DNA from: Pseudomonadota bacterium
GTDB lineage: Bacteria; Pseudomonadota; Gammaproteobacteria; Acidiferrobacterales; Acidiferrobacteraceae
Direction of reading: 5' to 3'
DNA: 64,000 nt
Assembly: GCA_021777335.1 (NCBI GenBank)
Contig: JAJYDT010000002.1
Coordinates: 1-64,000 of the forward strand
Of the stretch, positions 38,840-47,016 are shown piece by piece. Every line of letters begins with the position of its first letter. Positions within the stretch are counted from its first letter, which is position 1. The notes under the pieces were generated by a model. The model ran no database searches and was not told where the DNA came from. It saw only the letters and a list, made by a program, of their open reading frames with translations. Made by a program: the position numbers and the translations under genes.

Positions 38840-39169
38840 TTACCCCTTTCTACCGACCGTGCCGTTTTTCCGGTCCTTCACCAGAGACACGGTTGTCCTG
38901 ATCTCCCCACGTTCGGGGTGTGAAAAAGGCACCGTAACCGGTCCATCCGTTAGCCGGCGCGCGCGGCCCACTTCGCGTCGCACCTCCTCATCGCTCACCA
39001 ATCGGCGCTGCGCCGGATACTCGATAAGTGCGGCCCGGAAGCGGCCTTCCTCGTGCGCCTGGTAGTACAGTTTCTTGCATCGGTCATAGCTCAAGAAAAT
39101 GAGGTCCTGCAACTTCCGAAAGGCCTGCTCTTTTGAGACAGCCTCACCTTCTCTCAACAGGGCCTCCAC
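38840..39169 (-). CDS. Hypothetical protein upstream of hicBA, possibly 5'-truncated
   Basis: 109 residues from a GTG at 39169. The frame remains open and protein-like for about 25 codons upstream (RCRWSSAAVWAAVEALL) to a TGA near 39228, without an ATG, so the true N-terminus may be lost. Content is charged and helical (EQAFRKLQDLIFLSYDRCKKLYYQAHEEGRF), ending KDRKNGTVGRKG. Its stop is seven bases before the hicB start, so it could lead the hicBA transcript. Family not recognised. Confidence 0.5.
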   Translation of the reverse strand: MEALLREGEAVSKEQAFRKLQDLIFLSYDRCKKLYYQAHEEGRFRAALIEYPAQRRLVSDEEVRREVGRARRLTDGPVTVPFSHPERGEIRTTVSLVKDRKNGTVGRKG

Positions 39170-39242
39170 TGCCGCCCATACCGCCGCAGAACTCCAGCGA
39201 CAGCGCCTTTCCGACCATGATCCCCCGCGTTTGCGATATCAT

Positions 39243-39629
39243 TTAATCAGCTGCAAAACGCATCCCGAGCCCGCGGATCCCGCGCCAACCAGAGGTGATT
39301 CCCAGCAGCCACAGCGCCTCGGCGATGTTGTCCTTGCCCGCTTGCCTCACGCATTGATCGAATCGTTTACGAATCTCGGTGCTACACGCCTGCGCCTTTT
39401 CCATCGTGACCGGATGCACCGGCTCCGCACCGTCAACCATGAGTGCCCGCCGGTCCTTGACTAGCGCAGATCGGATTCCAGGCGCGACCAGAAATACCAT
39501 CGGGACGTCGAGACAAAACGGTGTCTCTTCCCACACTATTGATTCTGAATGGAAATTATCCATAAAAACGTGACACAGACGGGCTCTGATCGGCTCTTCA
39601 TAGTGTACGCGAAAGGTACTTACCGTCAA
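39243..39629 (-). CDS. Hypothetical protein, weakly supported
   Basis: Up to 128 residues from TTG 39629; an ATG at 39563 is an alternative. A promoter-like TTGACG-N16-TACACT overlaps the first codons (39608-39629 on the reverse strand), which favours the inner start. The sequence (ITSGWRGIRGLGMRFAAD at the end) matches nothing I know. It is divergent from the AlpA-like gene. It could be a remnant of an island gene. Confidence 0.35.
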   Translation of the reverse strand: MTVSTFRVHYEEPIRARLCHVFMDNFHSESIVWEETPFCLDVPMVFLVAPGIRSALVKDRRALMVDGAEPVHPVTMEKAQACSTEIRKRFDQCVRQAGKDNIAEALWLLGITSGWRGIRGLGMRFAAD

Positions 39630-39649
39630 CGACGGGAAGGAAACAGCGT

Positions 39650-39822
39650 ATGGAGAAGTTGCTTACGATCGGCGACTTGGCCGAGTTGTTGCAGGTGTCA
39701 CACCGAACGCTCTATAACCGCCGACAGCGCGCACCAGGGAGTCTGCCACCGTGGTCTGCCCTCCCGGCTCCCACATGCTGCGCTGGCGCGCAGCGGAGGT
39801 GGGGCACTGGCTGGAAACGGTA
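39650..39822 (+). pseudogene. AlpA/excisionase-like DNA-binding protein gene, frameshifted
   Basis: Starts well, with GGAAGG ahead of the ATG, and reads MEKLLTIGDLAELLQVSHRT and LYNRRQRAPGSLP, a MerR/AlpA-type helix-turn-helix. At about 39750 the frame is lost. One base later the expected second half resumes in the next frame (GSHMLRWRAAEVGHWLET). One missing base in CCGTGG would explain it. Intact relatives are about 65 residues and serve as excisionase or regulator in integrative elements. Confidence 0.7.
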
Positions 39823-39932
39823 CTTCTCGTGCTGGTCGGCGGAACGGCACCGGCAAAACCCATCTGGCAACGGCGATTGGCGTCGCCGGCATTCAGCAGC
39901 ACGGCATAAAGGCGGCGATCTCGCCCCTATGA
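39823..39932 (+). pseudogene. IS21-type IstB ATPase fragment
   Basis: About 36 codons of the IstB Walker A region: LLVLVGG, a one-base slip at about 39845, then GTGKTHLATAIGVAGIQQHG, ending at TGA 39930-39932. IstB is the ATP-binding helper of IS21 transposition. The fragment follows directly on the AlpA-like sequence; no istA, no inverted repeats and no remainder of istB are seen. Confidence 0.65.
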
Positions 39933-40040
39933 AATCCTTTAAGTCCGACAGGCTGTTGCAGGCGTCCTCAATGAGCGTGTATATTTCTACCATTGCTGAC
40001 CGTCCGACCCTATATTAATTGGTCGCGGCAGCCTACTACG

Positions 40041-40056
40041 GGCCCCGAAAGGGGCC
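40041..40056 (+). other. Small GNRA-capped hairpin ahead of the NYN gene
   Basis: GGCCCC-GAAA-GGGGCC, a six-pair stem with a GAAA tetraloop, followed by TTAAA, 31 bases before the ATG at 40088. It could be a terminator for upstream transcription or part of a 5' leader. The T tract is only two bases, so termination is doubtful. Confidence 0.4.
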
Positions 40057-40087
40057 TTAAACTTACCGAAATCCGAAAGAAACCCCT

Positions 40088-40440
40088 ATGGATCGTTACG
40101 CTGTTCTCGTAGACGCTGGCTATTTTTATGCGGCAGAGCCGCCCAGGCAATCACCCAAGAATTGACGCCCCGTCAGCGGGTCTCACTCCAAGCCCCAGAC
40201 ACGTTTATCAAGAGCCTGCTTGAAAAGGCTGCTCAGCTGGTTCTGGGAGGCGACGCGTCGGCGCTGCATCTTTTGCGCGTGTACTGGTACGACGCGCTTG
40301 TGACCGCACGGCTCACCCTAGGGCAGTCCACGCTCGCCCACCTACCGGGCGTCAAAATTCGTTTGGGGACGGTCAATGCGGAGGGCAAACAAAAAAGGCT
40401 CTTCAGGGTTCGGTGTGGGGATGAGTGTGGTCTTGCCTGA
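40088..40440 (+). pseudogene. NYN-domain (PIN-like nuclease) gene, frameshifted
   Basis: ATG at 40088 opens MDRYAVLVDAGYFYAA, the start of a NYN/LabA-like domain with the first catalytic Asp (VDAGYF), but the frame stops at 40166. From about 40137 the neighbouring frame continues naturally (AAQAITQELTPRQRVSLQAP ... LHLLRVYWYDALVTARLTLG ... VKIRLGTVNAEGKQK). A single missing base joins the two. After GKQK, where the family continues with the remaining acidic residues, similarity ends. The product would be inactive. Confidence 0.65.
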
Positions 40441-40624
40441 ACCCGGCCCACAGGGGAGTATCGCGCGGCTTTCAACTGGGACCCGGACGAATACGCGATA
40501 CCGAACTCTACCAAACGCTTCTGGGCCTAAACGCGCCCACGGTCACTAGGAAAGGGCACTGCTGGGTGATAACCCCAGAAACCCGGACACCCCTCGCACC
40601 CCTACCCCACCAATCAGATGGCGG

Positions 40625-40995
40625 GGCTACGCTTAGTCCTTGGCGTCGATGTCGAGGCCGGCAACCAAAGCCATTCGAACACCACACTGCTGGGGCTGCT
40701 CAGGCTCATCGATCGACTGCCGTCCCGGGAGCATCCTTGACTGCTGCGACGAAAAACGTCAAGCGCTTCGTCGAGCAGGTCTTCTGACGTCAGGGCTGGA
40801 GGGAGGCCAGCGAATGGTTCGAAGGCGGGCTTGCGCTTTCGGACTGGCAGCGCGCCGCGTGTGCTCGTGCTGCGCCGGCGTTTGAAGGGCGAGGTGGCCT
40901 TAGGCGACACGCATCAGCGCGCCCCCCTTGGCTTTCTCGGCGCCGACGTCGCGACGCACCGCTCCGAGTATTTCGTGCTCGTTACCCACTTATGC
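40625..40995 (+). pseudogene. DDE transposase remnant
   Basis: Pieces of one transposase appear in order across frames: LVLGVDVEAGNQSHSNTTLL and GLLRLIDRLPSREHP, then TKNVKRFVEQVF with a stop, QGWREASEWFEGGLALSDWQ, RVLVLRRRLKGEVAL and finally LGFLGADVATHRSEYFVLVT. The pattern recalls DDE transposases of the IS4/IS1380 type (NVKRLIExLF ... VVVLRRxLKG ... YEYAVLVTSL). N- and C-terminal thirds, including the last acidic residue region, are missing. It abuts the integrase remnant. Confidence 0.55.
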
Positions 40996-41120
40996 CCCGT
41001 GATCGCCACCACCTCCATGGGATTCAGGCCCTTCTTGAAGAGCCGGGAGGTCACCTCGTGGCGGAGGTCGTGAAACGTCAGTCCCTTCAACCGCTCAACA
41101 CAACCGGGGCCGGCGCCCAT
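40993..41120 (-). pseudogene. Tyrosine integrase remnant, C-terminal catalytic part
   Basis: LKGLTFHDLRHEVTSRLFKKGLNPMEVVAITGHK carries the HxLRH box and the second active-site histidine (GHK) of a phage/island-type tyrosine recombinase. Beyond GHK the sequence switches to the opposite-strand transposase remnant, so the catalytic Tyr is absent. It belongs with the N-terminal piece at 41684-41797; the middle of the gene is replaced by a PEP-CTERM fragment. Confidence 0.75.
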
Positions 41121-41144
41121 CCGAAGCCCCTCTATCTCCGCGCC

Positions 41145-41641
41145 GACGCCGGCCCAAGGCGACGAGACCCAGCAGACCCGAGGCGAAGAGCCACGCCGTG
41201 GCGGGCTCGGGTACCGCAGCCGCGATCAACTGGCCGGTGCCGTGTTGTAATTGCTGGAGATGCTGCCGAGCTGCGAGAGCCCCCGCCGCGCTGGAAGAGT
41301 CCCACGTACAGGGCCGCGCCGGACGTGCTATTGCCATCCCCGACATTGACGCTCTCCCCGGCCCCGAGCGTGAAGGAGCCCCAGGCGAAGCTGTTGACGT
41401 AACCCGCGCGGCTGGTCCCGAAGTTGGCCCCCGCGAGCAGGAGCTGCTGGGTCCCGGTGCCATTCAGGAACAGGCTCGAGGCCCCGGTGCTCCAGGACGT
41501 GTTCTGCAGGCTGTTGTTCACGAAATTGCCGCTGACGAACCACTGATCCCCCGCCCCGCCCACGAGATATCCGTTTCGACCGACGGTGAGGTTCGTGAAG
41601 TAGTTATTGGCCGGGTTGCTGACATAGTCCGACTTAGCGGA
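41145..41641 (-). pseudogene. PEP-CTERM exported-protein gene fragment
   Basis: One frame gives a beta-rich, Asn/Gly-rich surface-protein sequence (SNPANNYFTNLTVGRNGYLV, GTGTQQLLLAGANFG, SFTLGAGESVNVGDGNSTSG). After one or two base slips, the adjacent frame ends with a textbook sorting tail: VPEPATAWLF, a hydrophobic helix and RRRR (VPEP at 41203-41214). PEP-CTERM proteins need an exosortase, and none is in the window. The N-terminal signal peptide is missing. It sits inside the remnant integrase gene. Confidence 0.7.
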
Positions 41642-41683
41642 TTCGCACAACGTAAGATGTCTTGCCGCATGTCCTTTCGGCCT

Positions 41684-41797
41684 CGCCGCCCAGCCATGGG
41701 CCTCGGGACGTGAGGGAAACGTCTTCGTTGCCAGTTGCCCGCGCAGCCGCACACACACGCGCCACTGATTAGGTCCACGGCGGGTGACCGTTGCCAT
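41684..41797 (-). pseudogene. Tyrosine integrase remnant, N-terminal arm-binding part
   Basis: MATVTRRGPNQWRVCVRLRG then QLATKTFPSRPEAHGWAA, the N-terminal arm-type DNA-binding segment usual in island integrases, followed by unrelated sequence. It starts 85 bases beyond the 3' end of tRNA-Met, same orientation, the normal place for an integrase of an element inserted at a tRNA 3' end. Confidence 0.7.
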
Positions 41798-41881
41798 GCT
41801 CAGCCCCTTTGGTCCAATATGGAAAAGGGGGACTGGAAAAGATAATTAATTTACGATTATTTTTTCTAAGTTATTGATTTA

Positions 41882-41958
41882 TGGTGGCTATGGGTGGACT
41901 CGAACCACCGACCTCAGCATTATGAGTGCCGCGCTCTAACCAGCTGAGCTACATAGCC
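41882..41958 (-). tRNA. tRNA-Met (CAU)
   Basis: 77 nucleotides including encoded CCA. The reverse strand starts GGCTATGTAGCTCAGCTGG, with anticodon loop CTCATAA (CAT), T-arm GGTTCGAGTCC and a seven-pair acceptor stem. The GGCTAnGTAGCTCAG start matches elongator tRNA-Met more than the lysidine-type tRNA-Ile2, which shares the CAT anticodon. It lies 60 bases downstream of ychF and forms the right edge of the degraded island. Confidence 0.93.
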
Positions 41959-42018
41959 ATAAAGGTAAAAAAGGGTGCGATTCTGGTAGGTTCGTCCTGG
42001 GTTTGTCAATGAAGACGG

Positions 42019-43110
42019 TCAGACGTTGAACCGGAAATGTACAACATCCCCGTCCTGGACAACGTACTCCTTACCCTCAAGGCGCAGTTTTCCGGCTTCG
42101 CGCGCCCCGTGCTCGCCCCGGTAGTTCAGGTAATCATCATATGAAATTACCTCGGCACGGATAAATCCACGCTCAAAATCGGTATGAATGACACCGGCCG
42201 CCTCCGGCGCGCAAGCCCCCTGTGCCACGGTCCAGGCCCGGACCTCCTTCGGTCCAGCCGTGAAATAGGTTTGCAATCCGAGTAGCTTGAACGCCGCCCG
42301 GATCACCCGGTCAAGCCCGGGCTCGGCAAGACCGAGATCCTCCAGGAACGCGCCCTTTTCCTCCGCAGACATCGGCGCGAGTTCCGCTTCGATCCGCGCC
42401 GACACCGGCACCACCAGCGCGCCTTCCGCAGCTGCGAGCACCCCGACCTTATCGAGATCAGGATTGCCCGAAAATCCGGTCTCATGGACGTTTGCGATAT
42501 AGAGTACCGGCTTTTGCGTCAACAGGCATAAAGGTTTCAGTAACACGCGCTCGGACTCGCTGAGATCGAGCGAACGTACGGGATGTCCCTCGTTCAGCCG
42601 TTCGTGCACGCGCGCAAGCAGCGCCACCAGCCTCGCGTCATCCTTGCCCCCTGCCTTGGCCGCTTTCTGAGCCCGCACGAGACCCTTCTCCACGGTCTCG
42701 AGATCCGCAAGCGCAAGTTCGGTGTTGATCACCTCGATATCGGAGACCGGATCGATCCGTCCACCGACATGTACGATATTGTCGTCATGAAAACAACGCA
42801 CGACATGGGCCACCGCGTCGGTTTCGCGGATATTTGCAAGAAACTTGTTTCCGAGACCCTCGCCCTGTGATGCCCCGGCGACAAGGCCTGCAATGTCCAC
42901 AAACTCGAACACTGCCGGCACGATCTTGGCCGGGCGCACGATCGCGGCAATCGCATCGAGCCGCTTGTCAGGCACCGCGACAATCCCGATATTCGGCTCG
43001 ATGGTGCAGAATGGGTAGTTTTCCGCCTGGATGGCCGATGCCGTCAACGCATTGAACAGCGTCGATTTACCGACGTTGGGAAGTCCGACAATACCGCACT
43101 TGAGTCCCAT
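42019..43110 (-). CDS. ychF: Redox-regulated ATPase YchF (OLA1)
   Basis: 363 residues. Obg-type GTPase-fold protein that prefers ATP: P-loop [15 protein letters not shown], switch/G3 [21 protein letters not shown], and a G4 position YIANVHETG instead of NKxD, which explains the ATP preference. C-terminal TGS domain ([13 protein letters not shown] ... [10 protein letters not shown]). It binds ribosomes and is implicated in stress control. Follows pth as usual. Confidence 0.96.
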   Translation of the reverse strand: MGLKCGIVGLPNVGKSTLFNALTASAIQAENYPFCTIEPNIGIVAVPDKRLDAIAAIVRPAKIVPAVFEFVDIAGLVAGASQGEGLGNKFLANIRETDAVAHVVRCFHDDNIVHVGGRIDPVSDIEVINTELALADLETVEKGLVRAQKAAKAGGKDDARLVALLARVHERLNEGHPVRSLDLSESERVLLKPLCLLTQKPVLYIANVHETGFSGNPDLDKVGVLAAAEGALVVPVSARIEAELAPMSAEEKGAFLEDLGLAEPGLDRVIRAAFKLLGLQTYFTAGPKEVRAWTVAQGACAPEAAGVIHTDFERGFIRAEVISYDDYLNYRGEHGAREAGKLRLEGKEYVVQDGDVVHFRFNV

Positions 43111-43119
43111 AAAACCTGA

Positions 43120-43707
43120 TCACATCCTGTCCGGCTCCGTGTGCAGCCGGTTCATCGCAGACTGGATCCGGCCATCTACGACAGCCGGCAGCTCCATGAG
43201 TGCGCGCTCGATACCGAGGTCGAGCGCTTCGCGCTCGGAAGAAGGGGCGCGCCCGAGCACATAGCCAATGATCCCCCGCCCGGGCGGGGGACGTCCGATG
43301 CCAAGACGCAGACGCATGAACGCAGCGCTACCTAGCGCCTGTTCGATACTGCCAAGCCCGTTGTGACCTCCGTTCCCACCACCGACCTTGAGGCGGACAG
43401 CCCCCGCAGGCAGGTCGAGATCGTCGTGCACGATCAGGATCCCATCGACACTGAGCTTGTGATAGCGGGCGATCTTTGCGACCGCGACACCACTGTCATT
43501 CATGTAGGTAGTGGGCGCAAGCAGCAGTACGTCATTGCCCGAAATTGTGCACCGCCCGAAACGTCCCGAAAACCGCGTCTCCGTGCGCAACGACGCCCCA
43601 TACTGCCGGCAGAGTGCCTCCAGAAACCGGAACCCGGCGTTGTGCCGGGTCTCCACATATTCGGAACCCGGGTTGCCGAGTCCTGCGATGAGCTGAACAC
43701 CCGCCAT
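43120..43707 (-). CDS. pth: Peptidyl-tRNA hydrolase
   Basis: 195 residues. Motifs LIAGLGNPGSEYVETRHNAGF (with the catalytic His in RHNAGF), LLLAPTTYMNDSG, LIVHDDLDLPAG and GGNGGHNGLGS. Pth releases tRNA from peptidyl-tRNAs that drop off ribosomes. Lies between rplY and ychF in the conserved order. Confidence 0.97.
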   Translation of the reverse strand: MAGVQLIAGLGNPGSEYVETRHNAGFRFLEALCRQYGASLRTETRFSGRFGRCTISGNDVLLLAPTTYMNDSGVAVAKIARYHKLSVDGILIVHDDLDLPAGAVRLKVGGGNGGHNGLGSIEQALGSAAFMRLRLGIGRPPPGRGIIGYVLGRAPSSEREALDLGIERALMELPAVVDGRIQSAMNRLHTEPDRM

Positions 43708-43745
43708 CGGCCACCCGCCCCCCTTTTAATCCGAGCTCCGCTGCG

Positions 43746-44444
43746 TTATTTCCCTTCCTTGCCTTCCTTGCTTTCTTTGCCTTCCTTCTTGGGTACGTCC
43801 TTCTGTTCCGTGGCCGGCACTTCCGACGGAGCCGCTTCGGCGGGGGCTGCCGCTTCCACTTCGACAGCTGTGCGCACCAGGCTCACCGTCACTACAGCAA
43901 GATCATTTCCATGCGTCAATGCCGTCAGGGCAACGCCCTCGGGCAGCGGGATACCGCTCAGATGGATGGAGTCCCCTACATGCAATCCGGAGATATCGAC
44001 CGACAGGAATTCAGGCAACTGGTTCGGCAGACAGCTCACGTCAACCTCGGTGACGAGGTGCGAGACGATGCCACCCTGCTGCTTGACCCCCGGGGCCACA
44101 TCTTCCCCGACAAAATGCAGCGGCACGGCGATGTGCAGCTTCTCTGTGGCACTGATGCGCTGGAGATCGATATGCTGGATCCGCGGCTTGAACGGATGCA
44201 TCTGGATATCACGCAGGATGGCCTGGTCGGACCCCTGCCCGAACCGCACAGTCAGGATCGACGTGGAAAATGCCTCGCTGTGAATATCGTGCCACACCTT
44301 GTCGTGCGGCAACGCAAGCATCACCGGCTCTTTCCCTGCCCCGTACAACACGGCCGGGACCAGTCCTTGATGGCGCAGGCGGCGGCTCGCACCAGTGCCC
44401 TTCGTTGTCCGCAGCTCCGCCTGCAATTCAAACTTGGTGCTCAT
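43746..44444 (-). CDS. rplY: 50S ribosomal protein L25/Ctc
   Basis: 232 residues from ATG 44444 (MSTKFELQAELR), chosen over an upstream in-frame start that would run into the prs end; GGTGGGAGAA precedes it. Long, Ctc-like form with the 5S rRNA-binding domain (GTGASRRLRHQGLVPAVLYGAG), a beta domain and a low-complexity tail (PKKEGKESKEGKEGK) that is more lysine/glutamate-rich than usual. Confidence 0.95.
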   Translation of the reverse strand: MSTKFELQAELRTTKGTGASRRLRHQGLVPAVLYGAGKEPVMLALPHDKVWHDIHSEAFSTSILTVRFGQGSDQAILRDIQMHPFKPRIQHIDLQRISATEKLHIAVPLHFVGEDVAPGVKQQGGIVSHLVTEVDVSCLPNQLPEFLSVDISGLHVGDSIHLSGIPLPEGVALTALTHGNDLAVVTVSLVRTAVEVEAAAPAEAAPSEVPATEQKDVPKKEGKESKEGKEGK

Positions 44445-44497
44445 AAACGTTCTCCCACCATAAAATAATGCCCCGTGACCAGGGCGTTTTGACACTA

Positions 44498-45448
44498 TCA
44501 ATCCATGAACAGTGAACTTACCGAATCCTCATCGGCGATCCGCCTCATGGTCTCCGCCAACAGCTCCGAGATGCTCAACTGGCGGATACGCTTGCATGCC
44601 CGGGTTTTCGCCTGCAGCGGAATCGTATCAGTTACCACCAGCTCGTCCAGCACTGACTGTTCAACTTTCTCTACAGCGTTTCCTGACAGCACAGGGTGCG
44701 TGCAATAGGCAACTACCCGGCTTGCCCCGTGATACTTGAGCGCCGTCGCCGCCTCTACGAGCGTGTTGGCTGTATCGACAAGATCGTCGAACAGTACACA
44801 CGAGCGGCCTTCGACCTCGCCGATGATATGCATCACCTTGGCCTCGTTCGGGCGCGGACGCCGCTTGTCAATGATTGCAAGCCCGGCATCGAGATGCTTC
44901 GCAAGCGCCCGTGCGCGCACCACTCCGCCGACATCAGGCGACACGACCAACAGATCGTCATGCGTATTCTTCCAGATATCACCGAGCAGCACCGGCGCCG
45001 CGTAGATATTGTCAGTCGGGATATTGAAGAATCCCTGTATCTGGTCCGAGTGCAGATCCATCGTCAGCACACGGTTCGCGCCAGCCACGCTGATCATGTC
45101 GGCCACGAGCTTCGCCGTGATCGCGACCCGCGCCGTCCGCGGTCGCCGATCCTGCCGCGCGAACCCATAATAGGGAATCGCGGCGGTAATGCGCCGCGCC
45201 GACGAGCGTTTGGCGGCATCGATCATCACCAGAAGCTCCATCAGGTTGTGCGCCGACGGCGCGCATGTCGGCTGCAGCACGAAAACATCCTTGCCCCGGA
45301 TGTTCTCCATGATCTCCACCTGGACCTCACCGTCGCTGAAACGATCGACGTGCGCCTTTCCAAGCGGGATGCCGAGGCGGTGTACGACGAGTTCCGCCAA
45401 CGCAGGATTGGCGTTTCCCGTGAATACCACCATGTTCTCTACCGACAT
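44498..45448 (-). CDS. prs: Ribose-phosphate pyrophosphokinase
   Basis: 316 residues. Makes PRPP from ribose 5-phosphate and ATP. Motifs: [30 protein letters not shown], the PRPP loop as [17 protein letters not shown] and [12 protein letters not shown]. Located 57 bases downstream of tRNA-Gln and upstream of rplY, the classic gammaproteobacterial order. Confidence 0.97.
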   Translation of the reverse strand: MSVENMVVFTGNANPALAELVVHRLGIPLGKAHVDRFSDGEVQVEIMENIRGKDVFVLQPTCAPSAHNLMELLVMIDAAKRSSARRITAAIPYYGFARQDRRPRTARVAITAKLVADMISVAGANRVLTMDLHSDQIQGFFNIPTDNIYAAPVLLGDIWKNTHDDLLVVSPDVGGVVRARALAKHLDAGLAIIDKRRPRPNEAKVMHIIGEVEGRSCVLFDDLVDTANTLVEAATALKYHGASRVVAYCTHPVLSGNAVEKVEQSVLDELVVTDTIPLQAKTRACKRIRQLSISELLAETMRRIADEDSVSSLFMD

Positions 45449-45505
45449 GCCGCGCTCCTGCGATGGACGTCACTGCGCCCCGGCCGCCTGCGGGCCCGGA
45501 GAAAT

Positions 45506-45580
45506 TGGCTGGGGTGCCAGGATTCGAACCTGGGAATGCCGGAATCAAAATCCGGTGCCTTACCGCTTGGCGACACCCCA
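45506..45580 (-). tRNA. tRNA-Gln (UUG)
   Basis: 75 nucleotides with encoded CCA. Reverse strand begins TGGGGTGTCGCCAAGCGG, anticodon loop TTTTGAT (TTG), T-arm AGGTTCGAATCCT and closing acceptor stem CACCCCA. It is between ispE and prs. Its first 21 bases overlap the 3' end of the ispE reading frame. Confidence 0.95.
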
Positions 45581-46417
45581 ATCCGCGACCACATTATAAT
45601 GCCGATGAATCGGATGCTCATTCAGCCCTGAGGCCACGAACGCAAAACAGCCTGCGGGGCTTCGCGCAACAATCGCTTGCGCCTCCCGTTCCGTTGATAC
45701 CGTCACAAACACGGACGCGCCAGACCCTGTCATCCTGGCCTCACCGAACTGACCGAGCCAGGAAAATGCCTGATCAACCTGGGGATAGCGCCGCCGGACC
45801 ACCGCCGCAAGATCGTTTCCGACGCGGCCTGCGTGAAAATCGCGTATTGTGATGGGCGCCGTATTGCGTGTCAAACCGGGATCAGAAAAGATTTCCACGG
45901 TCGAGACATGTACCGGTGGCACGAGCACCACAAACCAGGGGCATGCGAGCTCGATCGGGGTGAGACGCTCGCCGACACCTTCAGCCCAGGCCGCATGTCC
46001 ATGCACGAACACCGGGATGTCGGCGCCGAGCGCAAGACCGATCTCGGCCAGCCGCGCGAGCGGCCAGTCGAGCCCCCACAGGCGGTTCAACGCGAGCAGG
46101 GTCGTAGCCGCATCGGAGCTGCCACCCCCCAGTCCGGCTCCAAGCGGAATACGTTTCACGAGGGTGATCTCGGCCCCCTGTCGGCAGCCCGATTGCGCCT
46201 GCAAGCGTCGCGCCGCGCGCACACAGAGGTCTTCCGCCTCAAGCCCCGTGGGCACGGCGGCATGCCGGATGGCTCCATCGACGGTCGGGAAAAAGCGCAG
46301 CTCGTCTCCGAAGTCGAGAAACTGGAACACCGTCTGCAGCAGATGGTAGCCGTCCGCGCGACGTCCGGTGACGTGCAGGAAGAGATTGACCTTCGCAGGC
46401 GCGGGCCATACGGTCAC
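45560..46417 (-). CDS. ispE: 4-diphosphocytidyl-2-C-methyl-D-erythritol kinase
   Basis: 285 residues from GTG 46417 (MTVWPAPAKVNLFLHV), which aligns with other IspE N-termini and overlaps the lolB stop (GTGA); a second GTG at 46429 is possible. GHMP kinase of the MEP isoprenoid pathway, with the ATP loop IPLGAGLGGGSSDAATTL and C-terminal MTGSGASVFV. The usual C-terminus would be near GLNEHPIHR, but the frame runs about 12 residues on and stops inside tRNA-Gln. Confidence 0.95.
   Translation of the reverse strand: MTVWPAPAKVNLFLHVTGRRADGYHLLQTVFQFLDFGDELRFFPTVDGAIRHAAVPTGLEAEDLCVRAARRLQAQSGCRQGAEITLVKRIPLGAGLGGGSSDAATTLLALNRLWGLDWPLARLAEIGLALGADIPVFVHGHAAWAEGVGERLTPIELACPWFVVLVPPVHVSTVEIFSDPGLTRNTAPITIRDFHAGRVGNDLAAVVRRRYPQVDQAFSWLGQFGEARMTGSGASVFVTVSTEREAQAIVARSPAGCFAFVASGLNEHPIHRHYNVVADWGVAKR
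45593..45598 (-). promoter_or_regulatory. -10 box of the tRNA-Gln promoter inside ispE
   Basis: Perfect TATAAT on the reverse strand, 12 bases upstream of the mature tRNA 5' end, embedded in the ispE C-terminal codons. A recognisable -35 is weak. It suggests tRNA-Gln and perhaps prs have their own promoter. Confidence 0.5.
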
Positions 46418-47016
46418 GGCAGGTGCCACCGCTGTACCACGAGACGCAGATGAACCGCGTGGTGCGGTCGATTGCCTCTGTGGGCAAGCGTCAGACGGCG
46501 CGGGAGGGCCACCGAGCCATAGCGGTCATAGCTTCGAAACCTGATGGTCCAGCCAGCCTGTACGAGCCTGGTGAGGCGACCGCGCCGGTCGGCCGTGTGC
46601 TGCTGCGGAACCCCGGGCCGGGCTGCGCCCACGATCCAATAGGAAAGATCACCTGCGGGCATCCGCCACCCGGTCACCCGGTAAATCAGGCGCTCTGAGC
46701 TCGTCGCGGTAAATGTCCGTCCATGGGCATCTTGCAGCATATCGGCACCATGATGCTCCCGTACAACGAACAGCACCCTGCCGAACGGCCCAAGTACCGT
46801 AAGTTTCTGGTGATCCCCGTCTCGCGTCCAGCGCCAGAAGGCCTGGCCCCCATGACCCCCCGAGCGGATCGCAAACTGTCCGTTTGCAGACCATTGCGTG
46901 AGCCTCCGCAACACCCGCTGTCGTGCGCGCCAGTCCACGCGGACGCCTGGCGGTCGGGTCAGCGTCGCGCAGCCTGAAAGCCCCAGGACAAGGCCCAATA
47001 CGAGGAGACGCCTCAG
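46414..47016 (-). CDS. lolB: Outer-membrane lipoprotein receptor LolB
   Basis: 201 residues if translation begins at CTG 47016, whose bases overlap the upstream TPR gene's stop as CTGA; this yields a proper lipoprotein signal LRRLLVLGLVLGLSGC. The next start-like codon upstream in this frame (ATG 47085) lies inside the TPR gene. LolB accepts lipoproteins from LolA and inserts them into the outer membrane. Motifs: WSANGQFAIRSGGHGGQAFWRW, LTVLGPFGRVLF, and the C-terminal IRFRSYDRYGSVALPRRL. The order TPR-lolB-ispE is the usual one. Confidence 0.88.
   Translation of the reverse strand: MRRLLVLGLVLGLSGCATLTRPPGVRVDWRARQRVLRRLTQWSANGQFAIRSGGHGGQAFWRWTRDGDHQKLTVLGPFGRVLFVVREHHGADMLQDAHGRTFTATSSERLIYRVTGWRMPAGDLSYWIVGAARPGVPQQHTADRRGRLTRLVQAGWTIRFRSYDRYGSVALPRRLTLAHRGNRPHHAVHLRLVVQRWHLP

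Noticed and set aside
40614-40910. Leftward 98-codon frame with a plausible-looking EDLLDEALDVF segment.
   Set aside because: It is the reverse of the transposase remnant, whose pieces match a known pattern in order on the + strand.
41880-41960. Search for a second copy of the tRNA-Met 3' end as the far attachment site of the island.
   Set aside because: No matching direct repeat was found by eye near 37.3 kb or elsewhere in the window; the far end may be deleted or mutated.
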